Positions 1 to 8,900 of a stretch of DNA of 64,000 bases are shown piece after piece. The position numbers were made by a program, and so were the translations under genes. The stretch comes from Campylobacterales bacterium (GTDB lineage: Bacteria > Campylobacterota > Campylobacteria > Campylobacterales > Sulfurimonadaceae), in NCBI GenBank assembly GCA_026390115.1, contig JAPLGO010000012.1, positions 124,001 through 188,000 on the forward strand, written 5' to 3'. Every line of letters starts with the position of its first letter. Positions within the stretch are counted from its first letter, which is position 1. The notes beneath the pieces were generated by a model that was given only the letters and a program-made list of their open reading frames with translations, had not been told where the DNA came from and ran no database searches.

Positions 1-850
1 CAATATATGGACCATATGGAGTATCAAAGATACCTGCTACACGAGATGAACCGATGTTGCCATCTGGGTCAATTACACTTGAAGTAGGGTAAACTTTAAG
101 TGGTTCAAGTGTCATAGCATCCATTAAAACTGCACCGCCCGGTACATAGTTACCAGCCATGAGGAATCTACCGTCTGGAGAAACTGCAAGACCACGAGAA
201 TCAGAACCAACTTGACACTCTGCAATTTTTTGTTGTCCCGGAGTGTTAAGGTCGAACATAGTTACTAAACCTGAACGGGAGATTGAATACGCATAACGAG
301 GTTGTCTTTTATTTGTGACCGTAACATGCACAGCAAAACCAGCATCGTGTCTTGATAAAAGTTTACCTGTAGTACCATCTAAGAAAACAACTTTCGCTGC
401 ATCTCTTTCTGTTACAAACACGATATCTGTATTTTTCTTAACATCAACAGCTTGAGGGTATTTTGTAAAAAGCTCTACTCTATCATTAAGCTTTTTCCAA
501 CCACCTTTTACAGCTTCCATAGTTAGCTGATCAATCTTTTTACCTTTAAAGTGTTGTAGGTAATCAACCATTTTATCAGCATCAGTCTTATTGAATTTTT
601 CTTTAAACTGAGGCATTGCCGTACCTGCACGCCCATTAAGGATAGTTTCAGATAATGTATAAGCATTTTTCTTTTCAAGTACACTTGGACGAAGATCTGA
701 ACCAACACCACCTTCATGGTTTGGTCCGTGGCACCCCTGACACTCTTTTTCAAATACTTTTTCAACATCCATGTTTGATGTATCACCAAATAGACCTGAT
801 GAAACTACTGCTAAAGCGGCAACTGATAGTACTAATTTATTAAATTTCAT
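1..850 (-). CDS. nirS: Cytochrome cd1-type nitrite reductase, N-terminal part (runs off the window)
   Basis: Minus-strand reading MKFNKLVLSVAALAVVSSGLFGDTSNMDVEKVFEKECQGCHGPNHEGGVGSDLRPSV...; signal peptide, CxxCH haem c motif, then NirS beta-propeller-like sequence; next to norCB. Confidence 0.8.
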   Translation of the reverse strand, partial: MKFNKLVLSVAALAVVSSGLFGDTSNMDVEKVFEKECQGCHGPNHEGGVGSDLRPSVLEKKNAYTLSETILNGRAGTAMPQFKEKFNKTDADKMVDYLQHFKGKKIDQLTMEAVKGGWKKLNDRVELFTKYPQAVDVKKNTDIVFVTERDAAKVVFLDGTTGKLLSRHDAGFAVHVTVTNKRQPRYAYSISRSGLVTMFDLNTPGQQKIAECQVGSDSRGLAVSPDGRFLMAGNYVPGGAVLMDAMTLEPLKVYPTSSVIDPDGNIGSSRVAGIFDTPYGPYI

Positions 851-901
851 TTTTTCTCCCTTTTTTTAAATAAAGATTGAACGAACCCGAAGGTTCGTAA
901 A

Positions 902-1054
902 CTACTTTTCGTTCTCTAAACGATTTTTTTCTTGTTTATAAATCCAAAACATTGGAAGCACAATAAAACTGTGAAGAAAAATCGTTAGAGTCAAAGGACC
1001 CTGATTTAACCAACCAAAAAAGCTTGGTACAATATCTGTGAATGGTTCAAACAT
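902..1054 (-). CDS. Small membrane protein (50 aa) between norB and nirS
   Basis: ORF MFEPFTDIVPSFFGWLNQGPLTLTIFLHSFIVLPMFWIYKQEKNRLENEK*, one hydrophobic segment, in the operon gap. Confidence 0.6.
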   Translation of the reverse strand: MFEPFTDIVPSFFGWLNQGPLTLTIFLHSFIVLPMFWIYKQEKNRLENEK

Positions 1055-1065
1055 AATAACCCTCC

Positions 1066-2490
1066 TTATCTTATATGTACAGCATTTTTGCCGGTACTTA
1101 AAAAGTCTTTAATCAAGAATAGGAAACCTAAGAATGTTACTACGCCCATAATAAGTCTCCAGTCCATACCTTGTAGCATCCACATACCACTGTGACCATC
1201 AAAGTATCCAGCCCATGTAGCACCCATTTGTGCACGAGTAACAATTACATCTACATAACCAGCAATTGTAAGCGCTACCGTCATTCCCATAACTCCACCT
1301 GCAATCATCCAAGCAGCTGCAATTGATGATTTAGTGTGTTTAAGAACTTTAATACCGTTTGATCCCTGTATAGCAACATACATCATACCTATAAGAATAG
1401 TCGCATATGCACCAAAGAATGCTAAGTGACCATGCGCTGATGTAAATTGTGTACCATGCGTATAAAGGTTTACCTGTGGCAATGTATGGAAGAATCCCCA
1501 AACACCAGCACCTAAGAAGTTACCAAAAGCTTGAAGTATAAACCAAGTAAACGCAGGTTTGTTAGTTATAACTGAACCCTCTTCTCCTCTTTGATGTGCT
1601 GCACCTTGTTGTTTACCCCAGTCATAAAGTACATGGATAAACATCGCAACAAGTGGTAATGGTTCAAGCGCACTAAATAATGCTCCGATTTCCCACCAGT
1701 ATTCAGGAGTACCAATCCAAAAGTAGTGGTGACCCATACCAAGAATTCCTGAACCAAATAGCATCGCTACTTCAATCCATAACCACATTTCAACTACTTT
1801 ACGGTGTGCGCCAATCATAGTAATAAGACCGTATGCTGCAATAGCACCAACAAATACTTCCCATGTAGCTTCAACCCATAGGTGAATTACCCACCACCAC
1901 CAGAATTGATCAACAGAGATATTGTCAGTAAAAAACATACCTGCAAGATAAATACCGGCAAATGCTAGCATATCAGCCATAAGTACAGTTACAATTCCAG
2001 TTGGTTTGCCTTTCATCCCTGTTGCATAAAGATTACCAATAAATCCAAGAACTACTACAACGATACCAATATCTGCCCAACGAGGAGCTTCAATGTATTC
2101 ACGACCCTCTGTAATAAACCAGATTGTTGTTTCATCTGCTGGTCCAACTTGAACAAGTAAATATACCAAAACAACAACAACGATAGCCGCTGCAAATACC
2201 CAAAAGAGTAACTTGCCGATTTTAATTCCTACAGTCTCAATGCCTGTTTCATCAGGTAAAAGCCAATAAACAGAGCCAATCATTGCAAATACCATCCATA
2301 CAACAAGTGCATTAATGTGTAAAATTCTAGCAATAGAAAAGTCCACTATCTCAAATAAAAATCCGGGCATAACATATTGGATTGCCGCAATTAAACCAAA
2401 AAGTAGTTGAGCACCAAAAATAATAGCAGCAAAAGTGAAATACCATGTTGCTAGTTGTTTTGATTCCCATTTTAAATGATTACTTGCCAT
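1066..2490 (-). CDS. norB: Nitric oxide reductase large subunit (haem-copper oxidase family)
   Basis: 474 aa, multi-TM, conserved His motifs (HLWVEATWEVF, GMGHHYFWIG, HGHLAFFGAYA). Confidence 0.9.
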   Translation of the reverse strand: MASNHLKWESKQLATWYFTFAAIIFGAQLLFGLIAAIQYVMPGFLFEIVDFSIARILHINALVVWMVFAMIGSVYWLLPDETGIETVGIKIGKLLFWVFAAAIVVVVLVYLLVQVGPADETTIWFITEGREYIEAPRWADIGIVVVVLGFIGNLYATGMKGKPTGIVTVLMADMLAFAGIYLAGMFFTDNISVDQFWWWWVIHLWVEATWEVFVGAIAAYGLITMIGAHRKVVEMWLWIEVAMLFGSGILGMGHHYFWIGTPEYWWEIGALFSALEPLPLVAMFIHVLYDWGKQQGAAHQRGEEGSVITNKPAFTWFILQAFGNFLGAGVWGFFHTLPQVNLYTHGTQFTSAHGHLAFFGAYATILIGMMYVAIQGSNGIKVLKHTKSSIAAAWMIAGGVMGMTVALTIAGYVDVIVTRAQMGATWAGYFDGHSGMWMLQGMDWRLIMGVVTFLGFLFLIKDFLSTGKNAVHIR

Positions 2491-3133
2491 TTAATGCTCC
2501 TTGTATTTTTCCGAAGTTTCTTGGGAATCCATTTGTGTCAATAGATGACATATGTTTTAAGAAAGCGACTAACCCTTTAGCTTCTGCTGCTGTAATACCA
2601 AGGTTTGGCATCATACGAGCATGCGTAGGATATTTTGACGGAAATTGTAAAAATTCAGCCATTGCTTCTTCTTTTGTATTTTTGCCAGTCATAGCTTGCA
2701 TAGAACCAGTTGATTCCCATGCTGGGTCTAACCATGCTTTTGTTAAATCCGGTGCGTAATACGCTCCGTTTCCAAGAAGTGTATGACAATCCATACAATT
2801 TTTTGCTTGTGAACCTAATTTACCTAGGTGCAATAAATCACCTGCTTCTTTTTCTGAGTAATCATCTCTTCCAAAGAATTTTTCTTTTGCTCCAATCACC
2901 GGAACTTCATGTCCACGCTTTGTGTCCATTTCATAAGTGATTTTATAGTTGATAACTGTAGGTCCTGGAACTCTTTTAGTTACGCCATTTTTTAGATCTG
3001 CATCACTGCCCATAGAAATTTGCCCCGAAGTATCAAAGGTTAACCAAATTAATAATATCGCTGCAAATCCTGTAACCCACGCCGCTGATCGTTGCCAGAA
3101 GCGATTGTCACTCCATACGGATTTATTTGCCAC
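2480..3133 (-). CDS. norC: Nitric oxide reductase cytochrome c subunit
   Basis: 217 aa, N-terminal TM, NCMDCHTLLGNGAYYAPDLTKAW. Confidence 0.9.
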   Translation of the reverse strand: MANKSVWSDNRFWQRSAAWVTGFAAILLIWLTFDTSGQISMGSDADLKNGVTKRVPGPTVINYKITYEMDTKRGHEVPVIGAKEKFFGRDDYSEKEAGDLLHLGKLGSQAKNCMDCHTLLGNGAYYAPDLTKAWLDPAWESTGSMQAMTGKNTKEEAMAEFLQFPSKYPTHARMMPNLGITAAEAKGLVAFLKHMSSIDTNGFPRNFGKIQGALNGK

Positions 3134-3171
3134 TCTTTCCTCCTAAAATAATTGTTGAAAATATATACATC

Positions 3172-3498
3172 TTAGTGTTCATTTTGTTCATGAACCTGAT
3201 GTTGCATATAATAGACGGCATGCGGAAGCAACAGATAACCAATCATCGCTACCACCAAAGCTTTCGCCGTAGTGTCTCCTACATGCATTAAACTTCCCAT
3301 TACATATAAACAATAAGCAGTCAATAGCCAAAATAAGTATGCCAAAGGCATAGCCCATTTTTTAAGCATACCAACTTTTACTGCTGTATATATACCAACA
3401 TAGAATCCTCCAAAAACTATAACAAGTGCAGAAGAGACAAAAATAGGTAAAAAATCATTTAACGCTATTTCAGGTTGAACTGCTAATACTTCTACCAT
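3172..3498 (-). CDS. Small integral membrane protein upstream of norC
   Basis: 108 aa, several hydrophobic segments, same orientation as norCB. Confidence 0.6.
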   Translation of the reverse strand: MVEVLAVQPEIALNDFLPIFVSSALVIVFGGFYVGIYTAVKVGMLKKWAMPLAYLFWLLTAYCLYVMGSLMHVGDTTAKALVVAMIGYLLLPHAVYYMQHQVHEQNEH

Positions 3499-3570
3499 TT
3501 TTCACTCCTCTTAATTAGTAATAAGATTTCAGAATCATTTGAAGTTTATAGTCTTTTTACATCAAAGTAG

Positions 3571-3584
3571 TTGACTTATATCAA
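3571..3584. promoter_or_regulatory. Candidate Crp/FNR-family box upstream of the nor/nir operon
   Basis: TTGACTTATATCAA matches TTGAY-N4-RTCAA, about 75 bp upstream of the first gene. Confidence 0.5.
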
Positions 3585-3754
3585 TTGTTACAATTAATAA
3601 TATAGTTTTATAATTTTTTTATAAAGAATGTAACAATTTGATAGTAAGTAAATTATTTGCACAAGTTTGTAGCGTAACTCCCTATATGTAGGATAATATA
3701 TATGTTATATAAATTGATGTATAATTTTAGCAATAATAAACTTTGAGGCTTTTC

Positions 3755-4681
3755 GTGCAAAATATTCCACATGTTCCAGTTTTATACGCGCAGGTTATAG
3801 ATGCTTTTAAAGAGATAAAAGATGGAATAGTTATTGATTGCACAATGGGGTATGGCGGGCACTCTTCTATGATACTCGAAGCAAATTCGAATGTAACACT
3901 TATAGCAATAGACCAAGATCAAACAGCAATAGATTTCTCAACTTCAAGATTGGCAAAATATGGTGATAGAGTGACCATTAAAAAAGGTCGTTTTTCCTCT
4001 GTAATAAAAGATATTTTGCAAGAAGTAGATCCGAAAAATGTGAAGGGTATTTTGGCGGATATCGGCGTTTCTTCACTGCAATTGGATCAAAAAGAGAGAG
4101 GGTTTTCCTATGAGAGTGCCAATCTTGATATGAGAATGGATAAAAATGCACTATTAACGGCTTCAAATGTTGTAAATGATTATTCAATACAAGAGCTAGA
4201 GAGAGTGCTTTTAGAGTATGGAGAACTTAGAAATTATAAAAAACTGGCATCAGAAATAGTAAAAAATCGTCCTTTTACTTCTGCAAAAGAGTTGAGTGAC
4301 AGAGTTAAATCACACATGCCACACGGTAAAAAAATACATCCTGCAACGCTCTTAATGCAGGCAATTCGAATAGAAGTAAATAATGAGCTAGGGGAGTTGC
4401 AATCTCTTCTAAAAAGTTTCGAAGAGGCGAAATTTCCACAAGCTATAATTTCTATAATCTCATTTCATTCATTAGAAGATAGAATTGTAAAACAGGAGTT
4501 TAGCAGATGGAATAAGTCTTGTATTTGTCCGGATGAGGCGATGCGATGCACATGCTCAAACAATCATAAACTTGGAAGAATTTTAACAAAAAAACCGCTT
4601 ATGGCAGAAGATGATGAGCTAAAAGAGAATCCTAGAAGTAGAAGTGCAAAGATGAGAATTTTTAAAATGGACTCAAAATGA
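3755..4681 (+). CDS. rsmH: 16S rRNA (cytosine1402-N4)-methyltransferase
   Basis: HVPVLYAQVIDAF...DCTMGYGGHSSMIL...ADIGVSSLQLDQKERGFSY...SFHSLEDRIVKQ; GTG at 3755 is a likelier start than TTG 3743. Confidence 0.9.
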   Translation: MQNIPHVPVLYAQVIDAFKEIKDGIVIDCTMGYGGHSSMILEANSNVTLIAIDQDQTAIDFSTSRLAKYGDRVTIKKGRFSSVIKDILQEVDPKNVKGILADIGVSSLQLDQKERGFSYESANLDMRMDKNALLTASNVVNDYSIQELERVLLEYGELRNYKKLASEIVKNRPFTSAKELSDRVKSHMPHGKKIHPATLLMQAIRIEVNNELGELQSLLKSFEEAKFPQAIISIISFHSLEDRIVKQEFSRWNKSCICPDEAMRCTCSNNHKLGRILTKKPLMAEDDELKENPRSRSAKMRIFKMDSK

Positions 4682-5028
4682 GTAAAAATTTGAGCGATTT
4701 TATGAATGAAAATATGAAGCAGATAGTAATTGAACAAATTAGTGAAAAACCGAGTGAAAAGAGTGAGCTTTTAGATGAAATAGAATCAGTTATAAATTCA
4801 AATAAAAGTCTTAGTTTTGCCAATTTTGGATATGTCTTACTATCATTAATTTTTGCTTCAATGTTTATTTTTCCAAAAATTTATATTCAGCAACAGATTT
4901 ATTTTAAAAGTAGAGAAATATCAAAATTAAAAGATGAATATGATACTTTAAAAGAAGAGAATAGGCTGATAGGCACTTCCGTGGAATCAATAAGATTTAA
5001 AAACCAAATTCTTGATACTCTATTTTAG
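4678..5028 (+). CDS. FtsL-like bitopic membrane protein
   Basis: Overlaps rsmH by 4 nt; single TM followed by a short coiled coil; typical position of FtsL. Confidence 0.6.
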   Translation: MSKNLSDFMNENMKQIVIEQISEKPSEKSELLDEIESVINSNKSLSFANFGYVLLSLIFASMFIFPKIYIQQQIYFKSREISKLKDEYDTLKEENRLIGTSVESIRFKNQILDTLF

Positions 5029-5124
5029 CTTTAAAAATAACTTCGTTTTTTGTAAGTTAATAAAAATAGTTTAAGAATCAGAAAAAAATAAGGTGCCATT
5101 GAGTATAATTTCGCCCTACAAAGT

Positions 5125-5166
5125 GGGTTCTTAGCTCAGTTGGTTAGAGCCCTCCGCTCATAACGG
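5125..5166 (+). pseudogene. 5' half of host tRNA(CAU), disrupted by prophage insertion
   Basis: GGGTTCTTAGCTCAGTTGGTTAGAGCCCTCCGCTCATAACGG; acceptor 5' strand, D-arm and anticodon loop present, then phage sequence; TATAAT promoter element just upstream (~5104). Confidence 0.85.
5156..5166 (+). repeat. attL core
   Basis: GCTCATAACGG, identical to 53085-53095. Confidence 0.85.
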
Positions 5167-5184
5167 GTAGGTTTATTTATTTTG

Positions 5185-5202
5185 GGTACCGAGTTGGGTA
5201 CC
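5185..5202. promoter_or_regulatory. Candidate integrase arm-type site at attL
   Basis: GGTACCGAGTTGGGTACC (two GGTACC 12 bp apart); near-identical sequence at 52959-52976. Confidence 0.55.
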
Positions 5203-5220
5203 AATCTTATGTTTCAAAAT

Positions 5221-5297
5221 GGGCTTTTAACTCAGTTGGTTAGAGTCCCCCGCTCATAACGGGGTTGTCGCAGGTTCGAGTCCTGCAAAGCCCACCA
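5221..5297 (+). tRNA. Prophage-borne tRNA with CAU anticodon (Met or lysidine-modified Ile2 type)
   Basis: GGGCTTTTAACTCAGTTGGTTAGAGTCCCCCGCTCATAACGGGGTTGTCGCAGGTTCGAGTCCTGCAAAGCCCACCA; all four stems pair perfectly; CCA encoded. Confidence 0.92.
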
Positions 5298-5298
5298 T

Positions 5299-5979
5299 TT
5301 ATGGAACATTATCCTCTTTTACACTCATCTCAATCGCTTTATTCTGTTCCGCTTTCATTAACTGTTCCAGCTGTTCAACAGTCATATTGTTCAACTCATC
5401 CGCACTATAATTTCCATTCGCATTAAAGATAACCGTATCAGGACTTTTACCAAATCTTGCCTCTTTAGCGAGTTTATGGATTTCGCTACTTGCTTTGATG
5501 TCAGCTTGCTTCACTTTTGTAATATCTTTTTTCACTTGATTACTCAGAACGATACTAGAGAGCATCGAGTTCTTAAAGAGTTGTGCATCAAAGTAGTCAG
5601 CTTGTACAGATGCGAGAAGTGTCATATCAGTTTCTATCCGTGCCTGTAGCTGTGCGTTATCACTTCCTATGTCTAAGATACCATCTACTTCTAAATCTCC
5701 TTTCTTGCTCACACCATAGTATTGATTGAGCTTGTTTTTCATTTCGTCATAAACAGAGGTCGCTTCTAGTTCCTCTCGTAACTTCTTTGCAGTGAGAGCA
5801 ACCTTGCCAGATTTAGAGCCTTGAAACCAAAGACCTCCATACTCTTCTCTATCATCATTTTTCCAATCACTCAAAGTAGAGACACTTACCGCCTCATCTT
5901 TGCTTATGTCGGTAAGCGACTTGTTCATAACCTCGAACAAAGCCCTACAGCGAAAACGAATTTCTAAATCATGTGCCAT
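5299..5979 (-). CDS. Putative small terminase subunit / HTH protein (DUF1804-like)
   Basis: 226 aa, N-terminal HTH (ISKDEAVSVSTLSDWKNDD) then helical region; resembles TerS proteins. Confidence 0.45.
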   Translation of the reverse strand: MAHDLEIRFRCRALFEVMNKSLTDISKDEAVSVSTLSDWKNDDREEYGGLWFQGSKSGKVALTAKKLREELEATSVYDEMKNKLNQYYGVSKKGDLEVDGILDIGSDNAQLQARIETDMTLLASVQADYFDAQLFKNSMLSSIVLSNQVKKDITKVKQADIKASSEIHKLAKEARFGKSPDTVIFNANGNYSADELNNMTVEQLEQLMKAEQNKAIEMSVKEDNVP

Positions 5980-8900
5980 TTATTTATCCTCAAATTTTTT
6001 AAGCTCTTTTTCAATAGCCTCGGTTGCAGTCTTGAAACCCTCTGTTTTTTTTGTATAAATCTCATTAATCTTTTTCTCTTTTTCTGATTTACTTAAATCT
6101 TTAGAGTAGCTAATATGCTCAACACTATTTTTAGCTTCTGTGAGAGTTTTATTATAGTGACTCATCAATTTACTTAACTGAACATACGCACCTTTTTCTT
6201 GATTATTCATATAATTTTTTATATCTTGACCTTTATCTAAAAATGCTTTTTGTTTTTTAGATTCAAAGCTATTTTTAACTGCTCCAGCTTTTTGCATAAG
6301 TTCATAATATTTTTCACTATATTTTGTAGTGCTATCTTGCTCTTTACCTTTAAATCTATAAGTTAAAAACTCCGCAGGATTTTGAGAAAAAGGTCGCTCT
6401 CCCCAATCTTTAGAGTTCCAAAGCATACCCTCTGTAAAATGTTCTACCATCTTTGCAGTTAAGCCTAAATAACCATCCACATAATGCTGTGTCAAGATAG
6501 GACTTATACCTGTTTTTTTTCCAAACTCTTTATACATTAAAGGAGTTGCGTTAAGGTATTGGTCGCCTTTATCATCTAAATTATCTAAATAGGTAGGTAA
6601 AATAGGACTTCCTTTCCAGTTAGTATTCATAGCATGGTTAAGTATAGGCTGAAATAATCCGCTCACATTCCCAACACTAAACATTGTTTTTACACCCCAA
6701 ATAAAATCTTTTACAGCATCTTCTCCATGCTTTGTATAAATACCGTCTGCCACAATCTCAGGAACAGTTGCAAATGCAAAACCAATATCAAAAGGACGAG
6801 GTATTTTAATATGTGTATCGCCTATAAAGAAGTGCCAATACATTAGTTTTTGGTCTTTTGTAAGTCTTTTATATCTATCATCATCTCTATTTCTTATCCA
6901 AAGAGCAAGTGAAGCAGTAGCAATTAATCCACCCATTATATAAAGCTTTAATTTATGCCCTTGTAGCTCTCCAAGTTGATTTTTAAATTTTAAACTGTTG
7001 CTCAACTTCATCTCTCCGTTGAGAGAGAATATTCTTTTAGCAGTTTTATCTATACCATTTATCCCAGCTTTCATAAATGGAACAGTTGCTAAAAAACCAG
7101 TCCATGTACGATTGCTTCCTTTGATTGTAAAGTCTGTACTTACATCGTTTGCCTCAAATGAACTCTGCATATAGCTCTTACCTGCTTTTTGAGCAAGCGC
7201 AAAATCTCCAACTCTTGTACCGTATTCAAATATATCTGCACCATAAGCCATTCCAGCAAGTAACTTACTAACTACTTCTAAACCACGATTTACTTCTAGC
7301 ATCGCCATACTATCTACATCTCCACCAAGTGTAGTTCTGCGTGTTCCATAGCCACCGCCAGAAGCCATAAAAGCTTTAAAAGTTGGTGTTTTCATAATAA
7401 AGTGATACATACCAACAACGGAAGTGATTATAGGTATAAATTTATTTTTTGATAAAACAGATGCACTTGTCGTATCTCTAACAAAGTTTGTCAAGTAAAA
7501 GAGAGGATTATTCGTAATGTTCCAAGTCATTATGTTTTTAGCTATCATTAAGCCTTGCACTAAGCTGTTATAGTTTGCACCACTAAAAGAAGTAAGACTA
7601 TCAACAAGCCCAGCATCATGTACTTCAAAATAAACTTTTTTATCATCTATGATTACAGTCTCAATATATCCTGTTTGAGAAGTCGGCTTATGTCCATGTG
7701 TCCAAAATTCTAAAGCAGATGGATTGTCAAGTAAGTTTTGCTCTATCTCATTTACATCGACAATCACATCCGCATCTATGCTTCCGCTAAATATCATCCC
7801 ATCTTTTGCAACAGTCACACCAAGCTCTGCCATAAGTTGTGCTACTTTTTTCGCTTGTTGTGCTATGTCAGATTTTACAAGTTTGTTTTCTGCACTTACC
7901 TTTGTTGCAAACACTCCACCCATACCGCTATCATCAAGCATCTTGAAAAATACCGATTTCCCCCGTGAAATTAAAGCTTGTTTGATGTTACTCTCTAATC
8001 CGTTAATAATGTTTTCCATAATATTACCAAGAGAGTGCGTTCCACCTGTAAGTCTTTGTCCTATCTTCGCTGGCGGAACTACTCCGTTTTGTACACTCTC
8101 TGTAACTCTATGAAAAGGTACATAGTTTTTATTCATCTCTTGAAAGTTCTCTTTTTGTGAAGAGGTAATCAAATTCATAGCAACATAAAAGTCCAGCATT
8201 CCATCGTTAAATGTTTGGTACTCATTAAAGATTGCCTCAAATTCAGGGTATTTTTGTGCAAGTGCAAGTCCTGCTTTTATCTCATCTTTTGTGATAAGAT
8301 TCTCACGCCCTTGCCCCATAAGTTCATCCGCTCTCATAGCTACAAGATAATCCGATAAAAGTCTCACACGCTCCTCAGATACCTTTGTAGCAGGGGCAAA
8401 AATATCATTCAACGCTTTACCGCTATAAGTTAAATCTCCACTTTGGGTTACAGTAGGTATTCCAAAGTGCATCGCCGTGTGCATGATAGAGCTTGCATGT
8501 TCAGCAAGTTGTAAAATTTTATAAGCACTATCCATTGCATCTTTAGGATTATCTCCAAGTATTTCAGCTTCAATTCTCTTAATGCTATGTATCTTATCAA
8601 TCGCTGATTGTCTAATGTCCTTGCCTATTTCTTTTTGACCTCTTGCCAATTTCTTAGCTGTTGCATTTAGCTCTCCCCCTTGCTTACTTCTTAGACCTGC
8701 ATCCGCACCTTGATAATAAAATTGGTGCATCCCAGTTTGTAACATCTCCATTTTAGATTGAAGATTTTTATCTTTTGCTAGACGAGCTTCAAAATCTTTT
8801 ACCATTGTTGGTGCTACGAGAGTAAGAGTATTGTAGTTTGTAAGCCACAAACGAATAAACTCAGCAAATCCCTCGCTCAATACTTTTTTAGGGTCTGTAG

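Noticed and set aside
523-843. Two small ORFs inside the nirS 5' region
   Set aside because: Out of frame with the clear cytochrome reading; shadow ORFs
1566-2759. ORFs 1566-1757 (-), 2445-2759 (+), 2710-2940 (+), 2949-3146 (+)
   Set aside because: Overlap norB/norC in wrong frames
5125-5166. Functional tRNA gene at 5125
   Set aside because: Only the 5' half is present; the sequence after CATAACGG does not complete the anticodon, T or acceptor stems
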